From NCBI RefSeq assembly GCF_023566055.1, contig NZ_JALIQP010000006.1:124001-188000 (forward strand): a stretch of 64,000 nucleotides of DNA, read 5' to 3'. The notes under the pieces were generated by a model. That model ran no database searches. It saw nothing but the letters and a program-made list of their open reading frames with translations, and was not told where the DNA came from. Origin of the DNA: Halosolutus amylolyticus (GTDB taxonomy: Archaea > Halobacteriota > Halobacteria > Halobacteriales > Natrialbaceae). A program made the translations under genes and the position numbers. Shown here one piece after another: positions 16,741 to 24,246 of this stretch; positions within the stretch are counted from its first letter, which is position 1; each line of letters begins with the position of its first letter.

Positions 16741-17048
16741 GAAGTCCGCTACCGGCCTCGGAAACGTAACGCTGGCGTTTCCCGAAACGCTGGCTCGCCT
16801 GCTGGTGGTTTCGATCGCCCCTGTCCCGACGCTCGATCGGGACGGCGGATCGAGCACCGCTCTCACGAAAGCGGATATTGTGGTGTGCTAACATAGGTTT
16901 CGAGATGCGCTGGGGTGGAAACGCGAGATTTCCACACCGGGAACGGGGACGAAACGAGCTGTAACAGTTCGGCCGGGGTGACAACTCGGGGGTTTCTCTC
17001 GAAACCCTCGTCATCCCTTAGTAGCATCTCGTCCTCCGTATCTCCCGT
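16741..17048. other. 308-bp gap with two perfect short hairpins
   Basis: The gap lies between the divergent 16105 and 17049 genes. It has a 7-bp inverted repeat (GTGGAAA/TTTCCAC, 16915-16935, 7-base spacer) and a 7-bp stem with a 4-base loop (GGGTTTC-TCTC-GAAACCC, 16990-17007). No gene is convincing. Confidence 0.55.
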
Positions 17049-17348
17049 ATGGCTACGAAACAACAGATGACAGAACGAGACGTCTCCGGAGAGGCACCGG
17101 AAGCAGTCGGAGAACAGGCCATGGGGCCAGCAGCGCTCGCATCGGCGGCGTCCGTCGGCCTCGCGTGGTATTACTTCTTCCTGCGCGGTGACCGAGAACG
17201 CGGACTCTTCGTCGGCCTCTGGCCGCCGACCATCCTCGCGTTCGCGAGTTACTTCAACCAGCGCAAGATGCGCCAGCAGCTCAACTCGATCACCCAGCCC
17301 GGCACGACGCTACGGAACGCGCTGGACTCGATGATGGGCAACAAGTAG
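17049..17348 (+). CDS. small membrane protein, 99 aa
   Basis: I recognise no named family. The product has a hydrophilic N-terminus with acidic and Ala residues, then two hydrophobic segments (about 26-47 and 56-68) separated by a charged loop GDRERG, and a hydrophilic C-terminus containing FNQRKMRQQLNSITQPGTTLRNALDSMMGNK. This is the profile of a small two-helix membrane protein with a possible amphipathic tail. It is preceded by the hairpin-containing gap and has no operon partner nearby; the next gene begins 176 bases downstream. Codon use is chromosomal, so it is likely a real haloarchaeal gene. Confidence 0.8.
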   Translation: MATKQQMTERDVSGEAPEAVGEQAMGPAALASAASVGLAWYYFFLRGDRERGLFVGLWPPTILAFASYFNQRKMRQQLNSITQPGTTLRNALDSMMGNK

Positions 17349-17523
17349 CGCTCCCAACGATCCGAGTCGACGTCGCGACGTTCGAACCCCGGCCGATCGA
17401 AGAGCCCGAACCCGGTCGGTTGTCGAACCGGGAATCGAGGCTCCCGAACCGGAAAATTTCTCTCCTACATCGGTGCAGAATCCCCGTCAGAGCTAAATAC
17501 CCCCTCGCCGAAAGCCGAATCAG

Positions 17524-17751
17524 ATGCCGAAAGTAGAGATCACCATTCCGGAGCACCTCGAGATGCAGATCGCGCAGATGGTCGAGCGCGGTGAGTTCGT
17601 CAACCGCGAGGAGGCGATCGAGGATCTCCTCTCGACGGGGATCAAAGCCTACAAGACCAGTGGACCGATGGACGAAGAGGAAGGAACGGGAACGGGTACC
17701 GGTCTCGAAGACGACGGGATGATGGGCCACGACGACGAGTACGTCTTCTAA
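17524..17751 (+). CDS. ribbon-helix-helix (CopG-like) small protein, 75 aa
   Basis: The first half, PKVEITIPEHLEMQIAQMVERGEFVNREEAIEDLLSTGIKAY, is a textbook ribbon-helix-helix domain: an N-terminal basic/hydrophobic strand followed by two helices with the F/V-N-R-E-E-A turn. The rest (about 46-75) is an acidic Gly/Met-rich tail. Such proteins bind DNA as dimers through the strand. The start is ATG 17524. It lies tail-to-tail with the small membrane protein at 17756 and has no obvious partner. It is similar to haloarchaeal small CopG-type proteins of unknown function (DUF7120-like, from memory). Confidence 0.85.
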   Translation: MPKVEITIPEHLEMQIAQMVERGEFVNREEAIEDLLSTGIKAYKTSGPMDEEEGTGTGTGLEDDGMMGHDDEYVF

Positions 17752-17755
17752 CCGC

Positions 17756-17938
17756 CTACAGGGGAAACGCGAGGAGCGGAATCCCGAACGCGACGACGAC
17801 GCCGAGGAGCATCACGACGAGGCCGACAGCGACGTCGCGACCGGTGTACTCGCTCATCGGTGCAGTCGTTCGATCCGCCGCCAGATCGTGACCGACGTCG
17901 GCGCCCGAGTCGTCCGCAGGTGCAGTGTCGTCTGCCAT
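17756..17938 (-). CDS. small single-pass membrane protein, 60 aa
   Basis: A short protein with a charged N-terminus (ADDTAPADDSGADVGHDLAADRTTAPMSEY) and one long hydrophobic segment at the end (VAVGLVVMLLGVVVAFGIPLLAFPL). It matches the pattern of small haloarchaeal membrane proteins of unknown role, in which the acidic stretch is followed by a GRDVA-type transition. The stop is five bases from the stop of the RHH gene on the other strand. It is probably real because its codon use is chromosomal and its ATG has the expected composition. Confidence 0.65.
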   Translation of the reverse strand: MADDTAPADDSGADVGHDLAADRTTAPMSEYTGRDVAVGLVVMLLGVVVAFGIPLLAFPL

Positions 17939-18088
17939 GTCTCAGGGTTTTCGACTCAGCCCCTTAAAGACATCTACAGCGACTCGGTGGCCTGACCGGA
18001 GTCGACAGGGTCGACCGCCCACGACGGGCGAGACCGCCCTCCGCTCCGGTTCGCGACTCCGTCCGTCCCCGATCGTTCGTCCAGAGAG

Positions 18089-18096
18089 TATTTATT
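18089..18096 (+). promoter_or_regulatory. TATA box for the lipoprotein pair
   Basis: TATTTATT lies 25-32 bases upstream of ATG 18121, the spacing of a leaderless haloarchaeal transcript. Confidence 0.6.
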
Positions 18097-18120
18097 GGTG
18101 GATTGAAAATTAGTCCTCGA

Positions 18121-18813
18121 ATGCCCTCCACTGACTTCCCCCGCAGACGGCTGTTAGCCGCCGGTGGCTGCCTCTCGGCCGTCCTCGCCGGCTGTGCCGG
18201 CCTCGGCGAGTCGGAGACCACCGCCGAACACACCGCCGCCGACGGTGGGACGGCGATGCCGTCGGACGAGTACGACGCCCTGACGCTTCGATCGGACGAC
18301 GACGAGTATTTCGTCGTCACGGGCGAGGACTCGCCGAACGAACGGGACGACGATCGATCGCGGTCGAGCAGGTACGACGTCGCCTTCGTCGTGACCGACG
18401 ACGAGGCCGCCGACGTCCGGATCGACAGCGACGACGCGGACGCCGCGCGGTCGTTCCTCGAGGCGACCGACTTCGAGACCGAATCGGTCGTGATCGAGCA
18501 ACGGCCGATCGACGACTGTTACCGCCGGCACCTGCTGAGCGTCCAGGCCCGCCCCGACGAGTTCCGGACGCAGTACTGTCGGTCGCTGAAATCGCCGACG
18601 ACGCCGTGCGAGGCCGACCTGACGGTCATGGAAGCGATCTTCGTCCGCGTCCAGCAGGCCTACGACGACAGCCCCTCGAGTCGTGCGAGCGGCGAGAGCG
18701 CGTCGTGTCCGGATTCGGTGTTCGAGACCGACGACACCAGCGGAGGGACCGACGACTCCGACGGAGAGACCGGCCACGACGCGAATCGAACCGACGAGGA
18801 GGCGGACGGATGA
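18121..18813 (+). CDS. Tat-type lipoprotein, 230 aa
   Basis: The N-terminus has a twin-arginine-like RRRLLAAGG followed by a hydrophobic stretch and the lipobox LAGC (residues 18-21 area), indicating Tat export and lipid anchoring outside the cell. The rest is acidic and Cys-containing; no catalytic motif is recognisable. ATG 18121 is preferred over an upstream TTG at 18103 because of the signal peptide and the TATA spacing. The last four bases form an ATGA overlap with the next lipoprotein gene, so the two are cotranslated. Function unknown. Confidence 0.85.
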   Translation: MPSTDFPRRRLLAAGGCLSAVLAGCAGLGESETTAEHTAADGGTAMPSDEYDALTLRSDDDEYFVVTGEDSPNERDDDRSRSSRYDVAFVVTDDEAADVRIDSDDADAARSFLEATDFETESVVIEQRPIDDCYRRHLLSVQARPDEFRTQYCRSLKSPTTPCEADLTVMEAIFVRVQQAYDDSPSSRASGESASCPDSVFETDDTSGGTDDSDGETGHDANRTDEEADG

Positions 18814-20192
18814 CCGCCGCCCAACACGGATCCCGCCGCCGGTTCCTCGCGGGGCTCGCGACGGCGTCCGGGATTGCCGTCGCCGGATGTGCCGACCTCC
18901 CCTGGGAGGACGAGGGGGCGTCGACGGGGTTCTCTCGATCGGACGCCGAGGAGATCCTGGCCGACTCTGAACCGGCCGTTCCGGACGTGGTTCGACCGGT
19001 GCCGGTCGAACCAGCGGCGAAGGCGCTCGACGCGCAACGCACGCGCGTCGACGATCTCCTGTCTGACGTGCCGGACGCCATACCCGCAGACGACGTGCCG
19101 AACGGCGTCGTCAGGGAATCGATCGCCGATCGTCGGGACAGCGCGATCGAGTACCGCGACGAGGCGGCCGACGCGTCCGGGGCCGATCGATACCACGCCC
19201 TGCGGACGCTCGGACGCGCTCGCAAGTCTGCCCGGGCGTCGGCGACGACGCTCGCGGCGATCGAGGCCGAGACCGAGGCGCTTCTCGCGGAACTTTCGGA
19301 CGAGCGCACCGCCGTCGAATCGGCCGTCGACGACCGGTGCGACGGCATCGCCTACCGCGGCGAGGACGGCGACGACGGACGGCTGCGTGCGGCGCTGTTC
19401 TTCGCCGAACTCGAGCGTGATCTTCAGCGAGCGAGTCACCGAGTCGGGCGATGGAGCGTCGACGACACCGCCACCGTCATCGACCTCGGTGGGGCCGCCG
19501 GCGACCTCGAGTTCGCGACGGCGACGACGGCCATCTGGGACCACTGTACCGACCGGTACGCGGCCGATACCGGCGATCGGGTCGACCTCGAACCGGTCTT
19601 TGCCGACGCCCTCGAGACGTCGGCCGATCGCGCCGGGGCGGTCGACCTCCCCGACCAGGACGGCGACGACTGGCTCTCGACCCTCGTCGACGGCGAGGTC
19701 GACACCGGCTTCGACCAGACCGTCCTCTGGGAGGCAGTCAGGCCGGTGTACGACGCACGGGACGGACTCCGTGACGCCGACGGAATCGATTCGACCGGGC
19801 GGAACCTGGCGAATGGACTCCGGGACGCGCTCCGGTTCGAACAGGAGTACCGGGCGTTCGAACGCGTCCGCGACCGGTTCGAAGCGGGGGAACTCGCCAG
19901 ACCCGACTCGATCGATCCCATCGGTTCGGAGCGCACGGCCGCGATTTCGGCGGCGGAATCGGCCGCCGAGGAACTGACGCGACCGTCACTCGGAACCGAT
20001 CGGCTCACGGAGACGATCCGGACGCTTTCCTGGACCGACGACAAGATACGCCGCAAAGCCGACGGCGATCCCGGCGTCGTCGTCTCGCTGGCGGGCGAGT
20101 TCGGCGAGTACGTCTGCCTGCGGGCCCGGTTCGAGGTCCTCCCCGAGGCGGTCGACGCGTTCCGGGGGCGACTGCTCGACCCCGAACCCTGA
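18810..20192 (+). CDS. Tat-type lipoprotein, 460 aa
   Basis: Begins with MTAAQHGSRRRFLAGLATAS, a Tat motif plus hydrophobic core, and a lipobox VAGC. The long mature part is acidic and largely helical (many Ala/Asp/Glu/Arg-rich helices, possible coiled-coil sections near 110-230). There is no recognisable catalytic domain. Start chosen by the ATGA overlap with the upstream lipoprotein gene; the frame is open further upstream only inside that gene. The stop codon forms the left end of structured repeat copy 2. The paired arrangement of two lipoproteins suggests joint work at the cell surface. Function unknown. Confidence 0.85.
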   Translation: MTAAQHGSRRRFLAGLATASGIAVAGCADLPWEDEGASTGFSRSDAEEILADSEPAVPDVVRPVPVEPAAKALDAQRTRVDDLLSDVPDAIPADDVPNGVVRESIADRRDSAIEYRDEAADASGADRYHALRTLGRARKSARASATTLAAIEAETEALLAELSDERTAVESAVDDRCDGIAYRGEDGDDGRLRAALFFAELERDLQRASHRVGRWSVDDTATVIDLGGAAGDLEFATATTAIWDHCTDRYAADTGDRVDLEPVFADALETSADRAGAVDLPDQDGDDWLSTLVDGEVDTGFDQTVLWEAVRPVYDARDGLRDADGIDSTGRNLANGLRDALRFEQEYRAFERVRDRFEAGELARPDSIDPIGSERTAAISAAESAAEELTRPSLGTDRLTETIRTLSWTDDKIRRKADGDPGVVVSLAGEFGEYVCLRARFEVLPEAVDAFRGRLLDPEP

Positions 20193-20272
20193 TACGGTCT
20201 GCTGTACCGGTTTCCCGGCACAACCGCAGGCGAGTTCGCCGTTGTGCCGGAACTGACTACAGCGGACCGTAT
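20192..20272 (+). repeat. structured repeat element, copy 2 of 3
   Basis: An 81-base nested inverted repeat beginning at the A of the lipoprotein TGA. The outer arms 20192-20206 and 20258-20272 pair over 15 positions with one G-U. The inner arms 20215-20227 and 20238-20250 pair over 13 positions with one C-C mismatch; the core is CCGGCACAAC/GTTGTGCCGG. Relative to copy 1 the inner stem has a G-C to A-T compensated change. Confidence 0.9.
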
Positions 20273-20354
20273 GACGACCACAGGATTCGATCGCCACCGC
20301 CAGAATCGATCGGCCCGTCCCGCCGACGCCGCGAGATAGACCGATCCAGACTCC

Positions 20355-20389
20355 TTTACTACCCCCGGTGCGAAGGGCCGGGTAGTAAA
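20355..20389 (+). promoter_or_regulatory. 10-bp perfect dyad overlapping the hisF start
   Basis: TTTACTACCC (20355-20364) and GGGTAGTAAA (20380-20389) are exact reverse complements with a 15-base spacer. The right arm ends on the A of the hisF ATG. The left arm sits at about -34 to -25, where the TATA box should be. This is the geometry of a repressor operator or of a 5' hairpin. Confidence 0.7.
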
Positions 20390-21204
20390 TGGTACTGACA
20401 AAGCGAATCATCCCGTGTATCGACGTCGACCTGGACGAGGACGGGAACCCGGCGGTCTACACCGGCGTTCACTTCGAGGACCTCGAGTACACCGGCGATC
20501 CGGTCGAGATGGCCAAAGAATACAACGAATCGGGGGCCGACGAGTTCGTCTTCCTCGACATCACCGCCTCCGCGGAGGGCCGCGAGACCATGCTCGACGT
20601 CGTCAAGCGCGTCGCCGACGAGGTCTTCATCCCGCTCACGGTCGGCGGTGGCATCCGAACGACCGACGACATCAAGGAGACGCTCCGGGCCGGCGCTGAC
20701 AAGGTCTCGATCACGACCGGGGCGCTCGAACGCCCCGAACTGATCACCGAGGGGGCCCGCGCGTTCGGGAGCCAGTGCATCGTCATCAGCGTCGACGCCA
20801 AACGTCGCTTCGACGAGGGAGGCGAACACTACGTCGAGATCGACGGCGAATCCTGCTGGTTCGAGTGTACCAAGAAGGGCGGCCGCGAGGGAACCGGCAT
20901 CGACGTCATCGAGTGGGCCCAGGAGGCCGAATCCCGCGGTGCCGGCGAACTGTTCGTCAACTCGATCGACAAGGACGGCACGAAGGACGGCTACGACCTC
21001 CCGCTGACGACGGCGGTCTGTGACGCCGTCGACACGCCGGTGATCGCCTCCTCGGGCTGTGGCGGTCCCGAGGACATGTACGACGTGTTCACCGAGGCCG
21101 GCGCCGACGCCGGTCTCGCCGCCTCGATCTTCCACTTCGGCGAGTACTCGATCGCGGAGACGAAGGAGTATCTCGACGAGCGCGACGTTCCAGTTCGTCT
21201 CTGA
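20389..21204 (+). CDS. hisF: HisF, imidazole glycerol phosphate synthase cyclase subunit
   Basis: A 271-residue TIM-barrel enzyme that closes the imidazole ring to form IGP and AICAR in histidine biosynthesis, receiving ammonia from HisH. The N-terminal RIIPCIDVD carries the catalytic Asp (residue 12), and the mid-barrel SVDAKRR the second catalytic Asp. Phosphate-binding loops are GGGIRT and [10 protein letters not shown]. The start is ATG 20389 at the right arm of the dyad, giving a leaderless or very short leader. Its last codons ([11 protein letters not shown]) are part of a 131-bp unit repeated downstream. No other his genes are in the window, normal for scattered haloarchaeal his genes. 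Confidence 0.97.
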   Translation: MVLTKRIIPCIDVDLDEDGNPAVYTGVHFEDLEYTGDPVEMAKEYNESGADEFVFLDITASAEGRETMLDVVKRVADEVFIPLTVGGGIRTTDDIKETLRAGADKVSITTGALERPELITEGARAFGSQCIVISVDAKRRFDEGGEHYVEIDGESCWFECTKKGGREGTGIDVIEWAQEAESRGAGELFVNSIDKDGTKDGYDLPLTTAVCDAVDTPVIASSGCGGPEDMYDVFTEAGADAGLAASIFHFGEYSIAETKEYLDERDVPVRL

Positions 21205-21482
21205 CCGCGAGCGAGTGACGCGAGTGAGCGGCTTTTTGGTCCAGATTTTTGCGTGAGGGTGCGCTCGCCGCACCCGAACGGAAAAAGGTGGGAACGGGGT
21301 ATCTCGACGAGCGCGTCGTTCCAGTTCGTCTCTGACCGCGAGCGAGCGACGCGAGTGAGCGGCTTTTTGGTCCAGATTTTTGCGTGAGGGTGCGCTCGCC
21401 GCACCCGAACGGAAAAAGGTGGGAACGGAGTACCTCGACGAGCGCGACGTTCCAGTTCGTCTCTGACCGCGAGCGAGCGACG
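21168..21482 (+). repeat. 131-bp tandem repeat of the hisF 3' end, about 2.4 copies
   Basis: The unit starts in the last codons of hisF. Equivalent positions are 21171, 21302 and 21433, an exact 131-base period. Copies 1 and 2 are complete; copy 3 stops at 21482, one base before the stop of the oxidoreductase on the other strand. Each complete unit contains a GGTGCG...CGCACC hairpin and T-rich stretches, so the unit probably contains the hisF terminator. Confidence 0.9.
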
Positions 21483-21911
21483 TTACTCCTCGAGTGCACC
21501 CCACGATCGGGTTTCTGCGACCACAATCGCGATGATCGGTCGGTCCGCGAGGTCGTGATCCGCGTACTGCTCGTACTTCGCCTCGAGAGCGGTGACTGCG
21601 GCCGCGTGAGAGTCCGCCCCGGGCGACAGCACGCGGGCCTTCCCGCGGACCTGGACCCACGCGAGCCGCGACCAGTCCTCGCGGTATCGATCGGCCAGCA
21701 CCGTCACCCGCGGTTCGGTCCGGACGTTCCGAACCCGCTGGAGATCGCGGGTCGATTTGGGCTTCTCGTCGATCGCGGTGACGAGTCGGGCGTCGTCGGC
21801 GTCGAGCAGCGCGTAGCAAATCGGGACGACGTGGGGCCGGCCGTCCGCGTCGACGGTGGCGAGTGCGGCGACGCGAGCCCGTTCGAGGAACGCTCGTTCC
21901 GCGGGCGTCAT
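21483..21911 (-). CDS. PPOX-class F420-dependent oxidoreductase (TIGR03668-like)
   Basis: A 142-residue flavin/deazaflavin-split-barrel protein. The family features are AFLERARVAALATVDADGRPHVVPICYAL (strand pair and phosphate loop), TRDLQRVRNVRTEPRVTVLADRYREDWSRLAWVQVRGKARVL and a C-terminal WGALEE. The family binds F420 or FMN and reduces varied substrates; I assign it to the TIGR03668 group from memory. It is convergent with hisF and ends at the repeat boundary. No operon partner is seen. Cytoplasmic. Confidence 0.9.
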   Translation of the reverse strand: MTPAERAFLERARVAALATVDADGRPHVVPICYALLDADDARLVTAIDEKPKSTRDLQRVRNVRTEPRVTVLADRYREDWSRLAWVQVRGKARVLSPGADSHAAAVTALEAKYEQYADHDLADRPIIAIVVAETRSWGALEE

Positions 21912-22005
21912 ACGGATTCGACGGTGTCGAGCACGAAAAACCCGTCTCGAGAGTGCGGTCGGGTATCCAGTACGCTTATCACGTCACGGTCGTGCTGTTC
22001 TACCA

Positions 22006-22866
22006 GTGAAGTGGCGGTGCACGTGGTGTGGCAAACCACACGCGGAGAACGATCCACCCTGTGACGCCTGCGGTCACAACGCCTTCGAGAAAGCGGTCGT
22101 TCGCGAGGGCGAAGACGAGTCCGGAGCCGACGCGGCGGCGGGTCGGACGGTCGATACCGGGACGACCTACGTCTGGGCCTGTCCCAACTGCGGCCGGGAA
22201 CACGTCAGGAACAACCCGCCGTGTTCGCGGTGTGGGAACCCGGACCTCGAGAAGACCGAGCAGACCTACGACGACGTCGATCGGGACCTCGCGACCCCGG
22301 GCTGGCTCGAGGTGGCGAAGCCGTACGCGCCGCTGTTCGTCGTCGTCGGACTCGTCGTTCTCCTGTTCGCTACCGGAATCGTTCCCCCGACGGTGCTCCC
22401 GGGGATCGGCACCCCGTCGCCGCCCGACGCACCTGGCGAAGGAGTCGAGGCCGCGGGCCTGGACCTGGAGACAACCGACCGAGAGATCCACGAGCACCTC
22501 GCGGACGAACGGGACGCGGCAGGGGACACGGCGCGATCGTACGACGACGGACTCGCGGCCTACGCCGAGTATCGGAACCGCCAGCTCGTCATCGCCGAGT
22601 ACGGCGACGACGATCCCGGGGATACGCCGCGACTGAACGAGTTCGATCCCGAGTGCGGCGAGTCGACGCCCGCCATCGCCCCGCTGATCGTCGACGGCGT
22701 CTCGATCGAGGAGTACGACGACGAGGGCGAACTCGCGGCCGACCTCGGGGACGAACTCCTGACCTCACGGTTCGGCGACGACGTCCGGAGCGGGTACGAC
22801 GCCGAGGGAATCGACGTCCACATCGCTCCGGACGATCGGATCTACATTATGTACGCGGTCTGTTAA
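22006..22866 (+). CDS. double zinc-ribbon membrane protein with CAP-like region
   Basis: A 286-residue protein starting at GTG 22006. Two zinc ribbons come first: CTWCGKPHAENDPPCDACG (about 4-22) and CPNCGREHVRNNPPCSRCG (about 58-76). A transmembrane segment follows (about 104-124, VVVGLVVLLFATGIVPPTVL). The last 150 residues, with IHEHLADERDAAGDTARSYDDGLAAYAEYRNRQLVIAEYG, resemble a divergent CAP/SCP domain outside the membrane, but the typical His/Glu metal residues are not clear. Function unknown. The ATG-free N-terminus and the zinc motif fix the GTG start. Confidence 0.8.
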   Translation: MKWRCTWCGKPHAENDPPCDACGHNAFEKAVVREGEDESGADAAAGRTVDTGTTYVWACPNCGREHVRNNPPCSRCGNPDLEKTEQTYDDVDRDLATPGWLEVAKPYAPLFVVVGLVVLLFATGIVPPTVLPGIGTPSPPDAPGEGVEAAGLDLETTDREIHEHLADERDAAGDTARSYDDGLAAYAEYRNRQLVIAEYGDDDPGDTPRLNEFDPECGESTPAIAPLIVDGVSIEEYDDEGELAADLGDELLTSRFGDDVRSGYDAEGIDVHIAPDDRIYIMYAVC

Positions 22867-22965
22867 TCGACGTACTCCGCCCTGCCGGCGATCGTGGCCC
22901 GCGAAACTACAATTCGTCTTTGAGCTAGCTGAAGGTACTTGGATCCCCGAACGGTTACGAGACGT

Positions 22966-23748
22966 ATGACCGGACGAACGCGACGCACGCTCCTCGCGGG
23001 TGCTGGCCTGACTATCGCGACGGTCGGTGCCGGTTGTCTCGACGAGACCAGTGACCCGGGTTCGGGATCGGACGACGAACCGTCCGACGGCGACGGAACG
23101 GACGACGGTGCGGACGACGACGGCGCGGGCGGTGACGACGAAGACGGCGAAGCGATCGACGAAGAGCCACGCGTCGACGAGCCACCGCACGCGATCGAGC
23201 GGCCGGACGTCGACGACGAGGACGACCCGTGGGAGGCGTGGGACGACCACTACCTCGGTGCGGAGATGGCGACCGAGCCAACCGTCGAATTCGACACCCT
23301 CTCGGGAGTCCGTCTCGCCGCCCCCGCACTCCGCTACGGGGAGATCGAGCACGGCGAGAGCGCTTACGCGGTCCGTCTCGTCGACACCGAGGACGAACTG
23401 GGGGAGACGATCGATCTCGAGGCATCGGACGACGACTCGCGGACGACCCTCGACGGAGTCGATTTCGACGACCGGGTCGTGATCGTCGTCGAGTCCGGTT
23501 TCGGTTCCGGATCGGTCGACCAGCGCTGGGCCCGGATCGAGGCCGTCGACGACGGGCTTCACCTGCACGGCTACTACACGCAGCCGTACGAGCAGACCGA
23601 CGACATCGCGTCGTATCACTCCGTACTTGTGGCCGATCGACCCGACGAGACCGACCCGATAGCCCTCGCTCGCGCGAGTCTGACGGTGAGCGAGGACCGG
23701 CGGGTCCACGTCAACTCGACGGAAGGACTCGTCACGGTCGAGACGTAA
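22966..23748 (+). CDS. Tat-type lipoprotein, 260 aa
   Basis: Starts with MTGRTRRTLLAGAGLTIATVGAGC: Tat-like RR, hydrophobic core and lipobox VGAGC. A Asp/Gly/Glu-rich linker (about 25-75) precedes a folded domain of unknown type (about 85-255) containing VVIVVESGFGSGSVDQRWARIE and HLHGYYTQPYEQTDDI. Lipoproteins of this shape are common on haloarchaeal surfaces. No function can be assigned. ATG 22966 is chosen by the signal; the frame is open nine codons upstream. Confidence 0.85.
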   Translation: MTGRTRRTLLAGAGLTIATVGAGCLDETSDPGSGSDDEPSDGDGTDDGADDDGAGGDDEDGEAIDEEPRVDEPPHAIERPDVDDEDDPWEAWDDHYLGAEMATEPTVEFDTLSGVRLAAPALRYGEIEHGESAYAVRLVDTEDELGETIDLEASDDDSRTTLDGVDFDDRVVIVVESGFGSGSVDQRWARIEAVDDGLHLHGYYTQPYEQTDDIASYHSVLVADRPDETDPIALARASLTVSEDRRVHVNSTEGLVTVET

Positions 23749-23812
23749 CTCTCCGGGAGTGGTGGCGATCGATCGCGTCGAAAACGGGCGTCGATCGTCT
23801 TGAGTGGTCGAT

Positions 23813-24097
23813 CTACGCGGCGGCCTCGAACGCGTCGCGGAACGACGACGCCTTCTCGCGGACGTCGACGGCGGCCTCTTCGAGGGCCTCGAGCGGTTCG
23901 ATCGTGCCGTCGGTCTTGATCGTGAGAATTGGCTCGGTCTGTCCACCCGACTGTTCGGGGTTGACGTCGTAGGTCGCCGCACTCACCTGCTCGTGTTCGA
24001 GCAGTGCGCCCTTGAGGACGTTCATGAACGTGTGATCCTCGCCCGCGATTTCGATCGAGAGTTCGTCCTCGCTGCTCTCGGTGACCCGCAGTTCCAT
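23813..24097 (-). CDS. rpoL: Rpo11 / RpoL, RNA polymerase subunit L
   Basis: A 94-residue archaeal RNA polymerase subunit (eukaryotic Rpb11/RPAC-like, bacterial alpha N-terminal equivalent) that dimerises with Rpo3. The N-terminus [38 protein letters not shown] has the conserved GEDHTF(L/M)xNxL segment. The start at 24097 is the family start; the frame is open further upstream only with non-protein-like sequence. It is divergent from the rhomboid gene, with 149 bases between. Confidence 0.96.
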   Translation of the reverse strand: MELRVTESSEDELSIEIAGEDHTFMNVLKGALLEHEQVSAATYDVNPEQSGGQTEPILTIKTDGTIEPLEALEEAAVDVREKASSFRDAFEAAA

Positions 24098-24246
24098 GGC
24101 CGATACTCCGTGCGACGGCCGCTTGTACCTTTCGAAGCCGTCGCTGACTCGTCGGGGAGCGCTGGTCCGATCCCGCGATCGACATCCGTTCGCGACGCCG
24201 GGTCCGGAATGTAAACCACTATACGGATCGGGTCGAACCACAGGAC

